From contig JAZRQH010000135.1 in NCBI GenBank assembly GCA_045649645.1, forward strand, positions 1 to 21,312: DNA of 21,312 nt. Reading direction: 5' to 3'. This DNA comes from RGIG7300 sp045649645. GTDB lineage: Bacteria; Bacillota; Clostridia; Oscillospirales; CAG-272. The notes under the pieces were generated by a model, which saw nothing but the letters and a program-made list of their open reading frames with translations, ran no database searches and was not told where the DNA came from. Shown here in pieces: positions 1 to 7,469 of this stretch. Within the stretch, counting starts at the first letter, position 1. Every line of letters starts with the position of its first letter. Both the position numbers and the translations under genes were made by a program.

Positions 1-41
1 TCTGTATCGTGATTTAAGGTGTTATATTTCTGTGTGTACAT
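1..41 (-). CDS. possible start of a small or partial CDS running off the left edge
   Basis: An ATG at 41 on the minus strand opens 13 codons without a stop before the window ends (reads MYTQKYNTLNHDT). It is preceded by a purine-rich GAGAAG stretch with a short 4-nt gap to the ATG, and by a good promoter candidate at 68-96. Nothing can be said about function. The call rests only on promoter plus RBS-like sequence plus an open frame, so it may be spurious. Confidence 0.25.
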   Translation of the reverse strand, partial: MYTQKYNTLNHDT

Positions 42-67
42 AGTACTTCTCTTTTCCGTTTTTTAGC

Positions 68-96
68 ATTATAGCATAAGCATCAAAAAAAATCAA
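68..96 (-). promoter_or_regulatory. sigma-A-like promoter reading leftward out of the window
   Basis: On the minus strand, TTGATT (96-91), a 17-nt spacer and a perfect TATAAT (73-68) are present. The -35 hexamer and part of the spacer are the T-run of the terminator at 84-116, so the end of one transcription unit doubles as the start of the next. Initiation would fall near 60. Confidence 0.45.
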
Positions 97-116
97 GGAA
101 GGCTTAATGCCTTCCT
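84..116 (-). terminator. Rho-independent terminator of operon 1
   Basis: The perfect 8-bp stem AGGAAGGC/GCCTTCCT (96-103 with 109-116, 5-nt loop) is followed on the minus strand by TTGA and eight T residues. It lies 5 bp past the stop codon of the LRR-SLH gene. Confidence 0.85.
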
Positions 117-120
117 ATGA

Positions 121-1866
121 TTATTTTGTTATAAACAGATCTGTCATTTCAAGGTCACATTCGGTGAGAAGATGATCTATAAAGCTATACATTGTCGCTA
201 CAGCGGTATCACGCTTTCCTGTTGCAAACTCGGTATATTCTTCGTTATTATCCAGTTCATCATCTAATAAATCATCAGTAACGTAATCACCGTAACCGAA
301 TTCGCCTTCGTCATAACCGTCGGCTGTAATAACACCGTTAGATATCACTATCGGATCATCATTTTCATCTAAAGGATAATAATCGTATCTATATTCATAC
401 TCTGAATCGAGACCGTAGACAGTCATATTTGAATGCTCCATACAGTTTGCGTGTGAACCCGTAGCAAAATCTGTCTCATACTGCTCTCCGCAAACGTAAA
501 GCTCGATTTTATCAACCGAAGGGAAATATTCCGCAATACCGCGCAGATCTCCTATAGCGAAGGAATAAGTATAGGTATCAAGCCAATAACCGCCGCCAAG
601 CTCACCGTTCTCTGCGATATAGTCCGCAAGCTCTCTGAAAGCACCTGTTGTTATACGTCTGTTTTCTTTAATATACTCATCAAATTTCTTGAGCATCTGT
701 GCAGCCTGCGCACGGGTAGCGGTGGTTCGGGGAGATATGGTCTCAATAGTCATACCGGATATAAGTCCTACCGAAACTGCCCAGGACATGGGCGTGTTTG
801 CCCAGTCTGCTATCTCGTCGATATCGGTAAATTCTGCCCATCTGTCAGGCATATCTGTTTCCGCACGAGGGTTGGCATAATAGCTGTCAAGGTAGTCTGC
901 ATAGACGAAGAAGAATCGTGCAAGCTCCTGTCTGGTTATATTACGGTTTGGGGCAAATTTAGTTTCCGAAACTCCGCTTGTGATGCCGTTCTCCACCGCC
1001 CAGTTTACCGCAGGAGCATACCATGCAAGTGAATCTACATCATCAAAAGTGCTTTTTCCCATATAGTCAGACTTATCTTCCCTCGACATATTGAAAAGTA
1101 TCTGTACCATCTGGGCACGGGTAAGCCTTGAATTTGGAGAAAACTTATCGGCGGAAGTGCCGGTCATCAGTCCTCTGTTGTACACGTACTGTACGGTATA
1201 AACATACCAATGAGTTTCCTTTACGTCGGTCATGATCTCGTATATAGGATCACCTGACGCAACCTCGCCGTTCCAGAGAATGTTGCTGCCGAAATACAAT
1301 CTTGCTTCTTCGGTCCACGTAGGATTTTCCTCGGGATAATAGATATTAACGTAGCCGTCGTTAAGAGGATCAAGCTCAAAGTAATAAGGTACCTCGGGGA
1401 TATCGCCCGTAAATATCATAGTCTTGCACCAGCAGGTAGAAGTACCGAAACCGTATATAACGTCAAGATATTCCAAGCTTGCAGGGAACACGATAGACTC
1501 CAGCTTTAGCGTAGTGCTAAATGCTCCGTAATCTATACGCTCTACAGTTGAGGGGATAACCACTTCTTCCATATTGCGGAAATTTTCAAACGCGTTCTTG
1601 CATATAGAGGTAATACCCTCTTCTACGACCGTTTTTTTAATATCGCAAAAATAAGAAGCTATCTCTTCGTGGTTCTTTTCAATGTTTCGTCTGTGATTGT
1701 TCGGCATCTCGCCCTCACCTGTTATGGTAAGGACCAAGGTGTCCGTGTCAAGTGTCCATGTAAATCCGTCTTCGATTACGGATATAGTGTTATCTGCAAA
1801 TACAGCTATCGGCAATGCACTGAGTAAAAGAAGTGCAGTTAATATAACCGAAATTATCCTTTTCAT
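121..1866 (-). CDS. LRR (BspA-type) plus triple-SLH surface protein, operon 1
   Basis: Predicted exported cell-surface protein of 581 aa. The frame opens at 1887, but I choose 1866 because AAGGAG lies 6 nt before that ATG and the product then begins with a classical signal peptide (MKRIISVILTALLLL, cleaved near AVFA). Residues about 35-55 have the WTLD...LTITGEGEM opening common before BspA-type leucine-rich repeats, and residues about 80-195 look LRR-like (VVEEGITSI, VVIPSTVERI, GAF). Three SLH repeats follow at roughly 212-264, 273-325 and 346-398 with TRAQ, TRQE and TRAQ motifs, which in the family bind pyruvylated secondary wall polymer. The last ~180 residues form an acidic, tyrosine-rich domain I do not recognise; its end (KRDTAVATMYSFIDHLL, then DLFI) recurs in the protein at 5737-7458. 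It is the last gene of operon 1, 20 bp after the CBM9-like gene. The LRR region may bind a protein or glycan; no catalytic motif is visible. Confidence 0.88.
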   Translation of the reverse strand: MKRIISVILTALLLLSALPIAVFADNTISVIEDGFTWTLDTDTLVLTITGEGEMPNNHRRNIEKNHEEIASYFCDIKKTVVEEGITSICKNAFENFRNMEEVVIPSTVERIDYGAFSTTLKLESIVFPASLEYLDVIYGFGTSTCWCKTMIFTGDIPEVPYYFELDPLNDGYVNIYYPEENPTWTEEARLYFGSNILWNGEVASGDPIYEIMTDVKETHWYVYTVQYVYNRGLMTGTSADKFSPNSRLTRAQMVQILFNMSREDKSDYMGKSTFDDVDSLAWYAPAVNWAVENGITSGVSETKFAPNRNITRQELARFFFVYADYLDSYYANPRAETDMPDRWAEFTDIDEIADWANTPMSWAVSVGLISGMTIETISPRTTATRAQAAQMLKKFDEYIKENRRITTGAFRELADYIAENGELGGGYWLDTYTYSFAIGDLRGIAEYFPSVDKIELYVCGEQYETDFATGSHANCMEHSNMTVYGLDSEYEYRYDYYPLDENDDPIVISNGVITADGYDEGEFGYGDYVTDDLLDDELDNNEEYTEFATGKRDTAVATMYSFIDHLLTECDLEMTDLFITK

Positions 1867-1886
1867 AATTTTCTCCTTATTAATCA

Positions 1887-3479
1887 TTAGTTGTTGTGTT
1901 CATACAGCAAGCCCATCTGCCAAAGCATGGTGGCACACTGGGCACGCTTGACCTCGTCACGGGGAGAGAGCATAAGAACATCGTCCTTTGTGCTTACGAT
2001 TATCCCGCTTGCCACCGCCCAAGATATTTCCTCCTGTGCCCACGAAGGTACATTGGCATAGTCTGCATAGTTACCGAGATCAGCCCTTACATCCATAGGC
2101 ATTCCCATACGCTCTGCAGCTGCGTACAGAAGCCTTGCAAAGGCGTCTCTCTTGATATACTGTCCTCTGCCAAAGGTGTCCTCGGTCATACCGCTGACGA
2201 TACCGCTCTGCTTTGCCCAAGCGACGGCGCCGCTGTACCATTTACCTGTAGGTACATCCTTAAATCCGCTCTTAACATTTTTATATCTTGATGCATCTAC
2301 ATCAAGAAGATTTGCAAGTATCAGAACGCACTGTTCTCTTGTCAGCATAGAGTTGGGTGCAAAGCAGGTCTCACTCATACCGCTCATATACCCCTTCATA
2401 ACGCAGTATCTGACACCCTCTGCGTACCAGGAGCCGTCCTTGACGTCGGTAAAGCTGTTACGGTACTCAAGGATAGCTGCATCACGGTATACAAGCTTAC
2501 CGCAAAGGTTGCACATAGATGCCTCTCTTCCCTTTTCAAAATAAGTAGGCAACTTTATGCTTATCCAGTTCGACCAGCGATGAGAACCTGAGTACTTACA
2601 GGTGTTGGACACGTTTAGCTCTATACCAAGATGCTCGGGCTTTTTTACACCAAATTCCCAGTACTTATCCTCGGCGTACTCCTCTGCTGTATAATAGTTG
2701 TTATACAGCACCGCTTCACGGGTCTCGGTGAGTATCCATCTGTCGTTATACTCTGCGCCGACCCTTACGATCGCACCGTTGCTTATTATATTCTCAACGG
2801 CGGGACTTTCCTTTTGGTGGGTAAAATGTTCTATATCGTCGATAATTACCTGCCAGGCAATAAATGCCTCAAAGCTCCAGCCCTCGGCATCGGCACTGCC
2901 TTTGATCAGGACCTTGTCAGTGATATCTATACTCGAATCGAACCGATCATAGCCGTACATCCTGAGCTTGCCGTTCTCATAGATATAGATACTGTAATTG
3001 GGACCAAGATAATATCTTTCGGAATCTTCTATACCCGGGTTTGTTCGCATTATATCAAGAACGTCTATGCCTATTCTGAAGCAATCTCCGTTTTGACCGT
3101 TACCGATCTTTTCGTCTGCAAGCACAAGTCCTGCCGTCATGGGTTCGGATATGTCGGGGGGATTGGAGTCGGGAGCATAAGCGCTTACGTTTTCCTTGAT
3201 ATCAGCGGCAAGGTAAAAGCCCTGCCAATCTAAAGCAAAGTATACTTCGCCGAATATATTCAAGGGGCGGTTTTTGAGACAGTACTCCATGGTATCCTCG
3301 TTCATGTATACCGGCTCGCTCCATCCTTCGGTCTTGGTGATGTTGCCATCCACCTTAGGTGTGGTTATCTCCACCGTTACCGGGGGATTGGGTATTATAT
3401 AATCACTTCCTGCGTTTATGCACAGCGGCAAAGCCGACAGCATAAGTACGGAAATTATAATAAATATTAATTTTTTCAT
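1887..3479 (-). CDS. CBM9/DOMON-like domain plus triple-SLH surface protein
   Basis: Exported 530-aa protein with a signal peptide (MKKLIFIIISVLMLSALPL, cleaved near residue 24) and RBS AAGGAG 6 nt before the ATG. Residues about 35-285 resemble the CBM9-like/DOMON-like fold placed on secreted bacterial proteins: a PKVDGNITKTEGW opening, FALDWQGFYLAADI, an acidic strand with DCFRIGIDVLD, and AEGWSFEAFIAW. That suggests carbohydrate or ligand binding; the family call is by pattern, not search. Residues about 297-330 carry HRWSNW...MCNLCG, a small CxxC module also seen in the protein at the right edge. SLH repeats lie at about 343-392, 406-456 and 471-522; the third is divergent (VKRAQ). The gene sits between the SLH-only and LRR-SLH genes of operon 1 and has no counterpart in operon 2, so it is an insertion there or a loss from the other copy. 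Confidence 0.82.
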   Translation of the reverse strand: MKKLIFIIISVLMLSALPLCINAGSDYIIPNPPVTVEITTPKVDGNITKTEGWSEPVYMNEDTMEYCLKNRPLNIFGEVYFALDWQGFYLAADIKENVSAYAPDSNPPDISEPMTAGLVLADEKIGNGQNGDCFRIGIDVLDIMRTNPGIEDSERYYLGPNYSIYIYENGKLRMYGYDRFDSSIDITDKVLIKGSADAEGWSFEAFIAWQVIIDDIEHFTHQKESPAVENIISNGAIVRVGAEYNDRWILTETREAVLYNNYYTAEEYAEDKYWEFGVKKPEHLGIELNVSNTCKYSGSHRWSNWISIKLPTYFEKGREASMCNLCGKLVYRDAAILEYRNSFTDVKDGSWYAEGVRYCVMKGYMSGMSETCFAPNSMLTREQCVLILANLLDVDASRYKNVKSGFKDVPTGKWYSGAVAWAKQSGIVSGMTEDTFGRGQYIKRDAFARLLYAAAERMGMPMDVRADLGNYADYANVPSWAQEEISWAVASGIIVSTKDDVLMLSPRDEVKRAQCATMLWQMGLLYEHNN

Positions 3480-3489
3480 TACTCTCTCC

Positions 3490-4221
3490 TTACGGAACGT
3501 ATCTGTCGATAGTGTAGGCGTTGCCTATGATGACTGCCGCCTCTGCACGGGTACAGTTCCCCTTGGGGGTTATATATCCGTTATGTCCCTTGATGATGGG
3601 CTCGACGTTTATGTGGCTTGTGGGATCGTGAGTGACCACCATACATACACCGGCACACAGCCTCATAGAAGGCAGTGCATAAGATGATATCTGACTGTAG
3701 TCATAGAATCCCTCTATAACGCTGTTTCTTACGTAGATGCTGCTGTTACCGCCGTTAAGTCCCCATTTGTTCTCGTACATACGGTATATAAAGGTTATAA
3801 AATCCTGTCTGGTGATAAATTGGTTTACACCGAAGCGATCCTTTGTCACACCGCTGGTTATTCCCTTCTTGTACATCCATTCCACGGCATCCGCGTACCA
3901 CGCACCCGCCTTTACATCCTTGAAGCTGTATCTCGAATAGGATGCATTTTTACCCTCCAAATTGTAGAGTATCATCGCAGCCTCGGCTCTGGTAAGCCTT
4001 TTGTTTGGCTCAAAGCGGGTAACCGATACGCCGTTCATGATACCAAGATCATAGACCTTCTTTACAGGCTTATACTGCCATGAGGTCTTTGATACGTCCT
4101 TAAAAGGAAAGGGAGTTACGGCAGGATCTGTCCAGTAATAGGTATCAGCAGATACGGGAACGAAAGTCACCGTCAACAGGACAACAAAGATAACTAGCGC
4201 GCATATTATCCTTTTTGTCAT
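3490..4221 (-). CDS. SLH-only secreted protein with histidine-bearing third repeat, operon 1
   Basis: Small exported protein (243 aa): signal peptide MTKRIICALVIFVVLLTVTF ending near VSA, then almost nothing but SLH repeats. SLH1 (about 40-88) and SLH2 (about 99-150) are canonical (TRAEAAMILYNL, ITRQD). The third (about 170-238) is altered: between its helix and the final CTRAEAAVIIGN it carries THDPTSHINV and IIKGHNG, with His198, His203 and His213 all conserved in the paralogue at 7470-8168. A start 6 nt after the DUF4367 stop codon, with AAGGAT inside the end of that gene serving as RBS, implies translational coupling. The position directly after a sigma/anti-sigma pair makes it a candidate sensor or ligand for the DUF4367 partner; that is inference. 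It could equally be a structural S-layer component. Confidence 0.87.
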   Translation of the reverse strand: MTKRIICALVIFVVLLTVTFVPVSADTYYWTDPAVTPFPFKDVSKTSWQYKPVKKVYDLGIMNGVSVTRFEPNKRLTRAEAAMILYNLEGKNASYSRYSFKDVKAGAWYADAVEWMYKKGITSGVTKDRFGVNQFITRQDFITFIYRMYENKWGLNGGNSSIYVRNSVIEGFYDYSQISSYALPSMRLCAGVCMVVTHDPTSHINVEPIIKGHNGYITPKGNCTRAEAAVIIGNAYTIDRYVP

Positions 4222-4227
4222 TATGCT

Positions 4228-4926
4228 TTAATCCTTAAATCTGATATTTTCTGCTATTTTTATAAGCTCGTCTCGCTCTGTCATACCGCTTATGGCAACG
4301 GTAAAGTAGCTGTTACCAAAGTATACCGAGCCCTGCTTCATATCCTCGCTGTAGGATATATAAGCCTCGTAGCCGTTTATCTCGGAAAGCTCAAACTCGT
4401 GGACGTTGTTCTCGGTCATAAGAGAGATATCAGAGCTTATCTCCACGTCGATGATTATAAACTCACCCATTTCGTTCTCGTATATATGAGACACAGTGTC
4501 CTTATCAGAGTTATCTTTGGCAAGAGTAAATCCCTTAGGAATATAGGTGATACGGGTCGCTGCGATGTCTATCTTGCCGTCATCTGCCGCATCTGTGAAA
4601 TCTACCGAAATGAACTCGTCTATAAAGTGGGTAACGGCGTTACCGACATTTGCTCTCACGGTGGGATCGGTCATAGTTATAACACCTGCGGCTGTTACAA
4701 CGCACAGGATTATCGCCGCCACCTTGCCCACCTGTGTTCTCCACAGAGAACGTTGCTTTTTGTTCTTGCGGCTCAGTTCCTTCGCCTTATTCATATGCTC
4801 CTCTGTGAAGGGGTGCATAGCGGCAAGGTCTTCATCTGCGGGACCGTTGTTTAATTCTTTTTCAAGCTGCCCTCTGAAAGCATTACCCAAAAGCTCGTCA
4901 AAGTGCTTATCGTCCATATTACGCAT
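4228..4926 (-). CDS. DUF4367 single-pass membrane protein, likely anti-sigma factor, operon 1
   Basis: A 232-aa protein: cytosolic N-terminus of ~65 residues, one transmembrane segment (about 67-86, VGKVAAIILCVVTAAGVITM), then an extracytoplasmic domain of ~145 residues. The outer domain has the DUF4367 pattern: YIPKGF, a EFIIIDVEIS strand, INGYEAYISY, VYFGNSYFTVAISG and the terminal helix DELIKIAENI. Start chosen by AAGGAG 7 nt upstream; the ATG lies inside the sigma gene, overlapping it by 8 bp. Such DUF4367 proteins are commonly encoded right after ECF sigma factors and are presumed to sequester them at the membrane. No Hx3Cx2C zinc anti-sigma motif is present in the N-terminus, so the sigma-binding surface would be a different type. 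The paralogue at 8173-8871 is near-identical at the C-terminus. Confidence 0.85.
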   Translation of the reverse strand: MRNMDDKHFDELLGNAFRGQLEKELNNGPADEDLAAMHPFTEEHMNKAKELSRKNKKQRSLWRTQVGKVAAIILCVVTAAGVITMTDPTVRANVGNAVTHFIDEFISVDFTDAADDGKIDIAATRITYIPKGFTLAKDNSDKDTVSHIYENEMGEFIIIDVEISSDISLMTENNVHEFELSEINGYEAYISYSEDMKQGSVYFGNSYFTVAISGMTERDELIKIAENIRFKD

Positions 4927-5464
4927 TTACATTCTCCTTCATCAACATATTTTTAAGCATCTGTTTTCCGCGGAAGATACGTTGATTTACCGTCTTTGGC
5001 GGAAGATCAAGAAGCCTTGCTATCTCGGATTCCTTTAATTCATTTATATATTTAAGCCTGCACACGTCTCTGTAGATATCCGACATAGAGTCGATACAGG
5101 ATATCAGTCTTGACATAAGATCATTTTCTATCGCCGTATCCTCGGGAGTACGGGTGCCGTGATCGGCTGTATCAAAAACCTCCTCAAGGGGCAGTATCTT
5201 CTGACCTCGGGCTCTTGCCATATTGACGGCAACGTTACGGGCTACCACACAGCAGAGGTTCTTGAGCCTCACGGGGTCGTCGGTCTCTACGCGGTCGATT
5301 ACCGTAATCAGTCTGAGCATACTGTCCTGCACCGCATCCTCCACGTCCTCGCGGTTGTGAAGATACTTACCTGCGGTGTACGCCATACGGGAATACTGGC
5401 TTTGATAGATAAATATTATTTTGTCCTTCTGCACAGCATCCTGTACCGTCATTAAGAATAGCAT
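4919..5464 (-). CDS. ECF-type RNA polymerase sigma factor, operon 1
   Basis: A 181-aa protein of ECF sigma size and layout. Region 2 spans about 15-85 (YTAGKYLHNREDVEDAVQDS, then LKNLCCVVARNVAVN). Region 4 spans about 118-172, with a helix-turn-helix reading LKESEIARLLDLPPKTVNQR and a basic RGKQML tail. There is no region 1 or 3. The start at 5464 is supported by GGAGG 4 nt upstream and a promoter at 5493-5521; the second Met (codon 5) would be too far from this RBS. It heads operon 1 and overlaps its likely anti-sigma gene by 8 bp. It is a clear paralogue of the sigma factor at 8864-9406, so cross-talk between the two is plausible. Target promoters are unknown. Confidence 0.9.
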   Translation of the reverse strand: MLFLMTVQDAVQKDKIIFIYQSQYSRMAYTAGKYLHNREDVEDAVQDSMLRLITVIDRVETDDPVRLKNLCCVVARNVAVNMARARGQKILPLEEVFDTADHGTRTPEDTAIENDLMSRLISCIDSMSDIYRDVCRLKYINELKESEIARLLDLPPKTVNQRIFRGKQMLKNMLMKENVNA

Positions 5465-5492
5465 ATTGCCTCCGATGATATTTTCTGATTAT

Positions 5493-5521
5493 AATATACC
5501 ATATTTTTGACTTAAAGACAA
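5493..5521 (-). promoter_or_regulatory. promoter of operon 1
   Basis: On the minus strand, TTGTCT (5521-5516), a 17-nt spacer and TATATT (5498-5493) lie 28 nt before the sigma-factor ATG. The same hexamers and spacer occur upstream of the paralogous operon. The -35 overlaps one arm of an imperfect inverted repeat (5519-5534 / 5598-5613). Whether it is read by the housekeeping or the encoded sigma factor cannot be told. Confidence 0.65.
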
Positions 5522-5613
5522 TATCCTCCGAGGGCGGGAGTTTGGAGAAAGGTGAAAACTTTAAGCATTTTTTGAAGGATACAAGTAAGGTAATTCACCC
5601 TCGGAAAATATTG
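5519..5613. promoter_or_regulatory. imperfect inverted repeat upstream of the operon 1 promoter
   Basis: CAATATCCTCCGAGGG (5519-5534) and CCCTCGGAAAATATTG (5598-5613) are complementary at 14 of 16 positions across a 63-nt gap. The first arm covers most of the -35 hexamer. It could be an operator pair or the trace of an older hairpin. The rest of the gene-free stretch 5465-5692 holds no gene I can support. Confidence 0.35.
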
Positions 5614-5655
5614 TATTTTGTTTTCTCTGTTAATAAGTACACAATTGCAGAAGAG

Positions 5656-5697
5656 TTTACTACAGGATTCAGAAAAGTTTTTTATATACAGAAAAAA
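5656..5697 (-). repeat. leader segment shared by both sigma operons, copy 1
   Basis: The 14-nt TTTACTACAGGATT (5656-5669) is identical to 9522-9535. In both places it is followed by an A-rich, GTTTT and ACAGAAAAAA stretch that ends at a terminator. It lies between the operon 2 terminator and the operon 1 promoter, so it marks how far the duplication reaches into non-coding DNA. Confidence 0.55.
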
Positions 5698-5722
5698 CGG
5701 CAGATCGATCTCTGCCGTTTTT
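5693..5722 (-). terminator. Rho-independent terminator of operon 2
   Basis: A perfect 12-bp stem (5693-5704 with 5711-5722, core ACGGCAGA/TCTGCCGT, 6-nt loop) with A/T tails on both sides lies 14 bp beyond the stop codon of the LRR-SLH gene. It is symmetrical enough to work in both directions. Confidence 0.85.
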
Positions 5723-5736
5723 GTATACTTATAGGG

Positions 5737-7458
5737 TTATCCGTTTATAAACAGGTCTTTATATTCAAGTCCGCAGTCGGAAAGGAACTGATCAAGGAAT
5801 ACCATAGCCTCTGCAATAACGGCATCTCTCTTCTCATAACCGTATATATCTTTGCTTTCATCATATATATATTTTGTTCCGTTCCACAAGCCGTAGGAAA
5901 AACGTTCATTGCTATCGTCAAATCCGTCGGGGGTCAAATCACCTGTAGCGATTATATTGTAGTTTGGCTGCTCGCTATGATATACACAATTGTACGAGGG
6001 CTCAAGCTCGGTAATCCTTCCCGTTCTAAAATAACTTTCGAACTCTCTGTTACCTTCCTTTATAACCTCTGTACCTTCAGGATAATAATACATCATCAGG
6101 CTTTGCTTCTTTCCGCGGCGTTCTAAAAATTCAACCAAGAAGATCTTGTCACCATCCTCGATAGTATAGTAATAATAACCGGATGACTGGGGATATACGC
6201 TAGTAAGGCGTTCACCGTAAGCTCTCATAAAATTAACGATAATATTATACGCGCTTACAGTGGCGGGCATATTGTCAAGAACGAAGGTATAGAACTGCCC
6301 AAGCATTCTTGCAGTCTGTGCTCTGTTAGTATTTGCATTGGGTGCAAGAGTAGTCTCGGTCATACCCGAAATAATGCCTGTACTTACACACCAGCGCACA
6401 GAATTATAAGCCCAGTTTGCCACCTTGTCGGAATCTTCATAATCGGATATATCTGCTCCCTCAAGTGAAGCACAATCCATATAATCGGCAAAGCTCTTAA
6501 GCATAGTTGCAAGCTCCTGGCGGGTAATAAGACGGTTAGGCGCAAACTCGGTTGCTGAAACACCCTTGGTTATACCTTTCTCAGCCGCCCAGTTCACGGC
6601 AGATGCACACCAAGCCTTGGCCGAAACATCCTTGAAAGAGGTCTCGCCGCTGTAATCTATGGGGTACTCACCTGACATATTAAAGAGCATCTGCATAGCC
6701 TGGGCACGGGTAAGTCCTGCATCGGGAGCAAAGGTGGTGGGCGTGGTGCCTATCATAAGTCCCTGCTCATATACAAACTGCAAGGAATCATAGTACCAAT
6801 AACTGTCCTTAACATCCTCAAAGATCTCTGCCACTACGGGTCTGTCGGTAAGCTCACCGTTCCACGCAATACGGGGACCGAAAGCCGACTTCACATCCTC
6901 TGTCCAAGTATCATTATCCTCGGGATAAAGTATAGTGGTAAGGTCTCCCCTTTTCATAGTAACCGTCTTATTGAAATTTGTCCAGTTATCAAGATTGGGG
7001 GCATCTCCCTTAAAGGTAATGAACTTGGGAGGCTCTGTTGTACAGAAGCAGCCCTCCAGCTCGGTAAGACTTGCGGGGAACTCGATGCTGTAAAGATATG
7101 TGTTTTCAAAAGCACCGTTGCCGATCTTTGTTAAGCTCTCTGGCAGGGTGATATCGGTCATTTCTTCAAACCATATAAACGCCCAGTCGCCTATAGAGGT
7201 AACGCCCTCTTCTACGACAACGTGTTCCGCCGCCGTCCATTCCTTAGGCAGACGGGTAACACCTGCTCTATGATCCTCTGTGGATATCCATTCATAGTCG
7301 GACATCTCACCCTCGCCTGACACGGTAAGGGTCTTTGTTGACTCGTCATAGCTCCACGTGATGGCACCGTCGGTAATACTGTCCTCTGCCGAAACTATGA
7401 GCGGCAGCATAGACACAGACATAACCAATACCAATAATATGCTGATTATTTTTTTCAT
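5737..7458 (-). CDS. LRR (BspA-type) plus triple-SLH surface protein, operon 2
   Basis: Exported 573-aa protein, paralogue of the gene at 121-1866. Signal peptide (MKKIISILLVLVMSVSMLPL, cleaved near VSA), RBS AAGGAGG 6 nt before the start and overlapping the previous gene's stop region. Residues about 33-52 show ITWSYDESTKTLTVSGEGEM; residues about 78-200 are BspA-like leucine-rich repeats (VVEEGVTSIGDWAF, ITLPESLTKIGNGAF, IEFPASL). SLH repeats lie at about 213-262, 273-325 and 336-388 (TRAQ, TRQE, NRAQ). The C-terminal ~175 residues match no family I know but end in KRDAVIAEAMVFLDQFL plus YKDLFI, aligning with the operon 1 paralogue. It closes operon 2, right before the terminator. The role is probably surface binding or sensing; no catalytic signature was seen. 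Confidence 0.88.
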   Translation of the reverse strand: MKKIISILLVLVMSVSMLPLIVSAEDSITDGAITWSYDESTKTLTVSGEGEMSDYEWISTEDHRAGVTRLPKEWTAAEHVVVEEGVTSIGDWAFIWFEEMTDITLPESLTKIGNGAFENTYLYSIEFPASLTELEGCFCTTEPPKFITFKGDAPNLDNWTNFNKTVTMKRGDLTTILYPEDNDTWTEDVKSAFGPRIAWNGELTDRPVVAEIFEDVKDSYWYYDSLQFVYEQGLMIGTTPTTFAPDAGLTRAQAMQMLFNMSGEYPIDYSGETSFKDVSAKAWCASAVNWAAEKGITKGVSATEFAPNRLITRQELATMLKSFADYMDCASLEGADISDYEDSDKVANWAYNSVRWCVSTGIISGMTETTLAPNANTNRAQTARMLGQFYTFVLDNMPATVSAYNIIVNFMRAYGERLTSVYPQSSGYYYYTIEDGDKIFLVEFLERRGKKQSLMMYYYPEGTEVIKEGNREFESYFRTGRITELEPSYNCVYHSEQPNYNIIATGDLTPDGFDDSNERFSYGLWNGTKYIYDESKDIYGYEKRDAVIAEAMVFLDQFLSDCGLEYKDLFING

Positions 7459-7469
7459 AAATTGCCTCC

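Noticed and set aside
1867..1887. Upstream start (MINKEKI) for the LRR-SLH gene of operon 1
   Set aside because: The ATG at 1866 has AAGGAG at 6 nt and yields a standard signal peptide; the upstream ATG lies before that RBS and overlaps the previous stop.
4725..4926. Zinc-dependent anti-sigma (RsiW/RsrA-type) domain in the DUF4367 N-terminus
   Set aside because: There is no Hx3Cx2C motif; the N-terminal 65 residues contain no cysteine.
5542..6126. Plus-strand open frame of 194 codons
   Set aside because: Crosses the operon 2 terminator and runs opposite to the well-supported LRR-SLH gene; the translation has no recognisable domain and no RBS.
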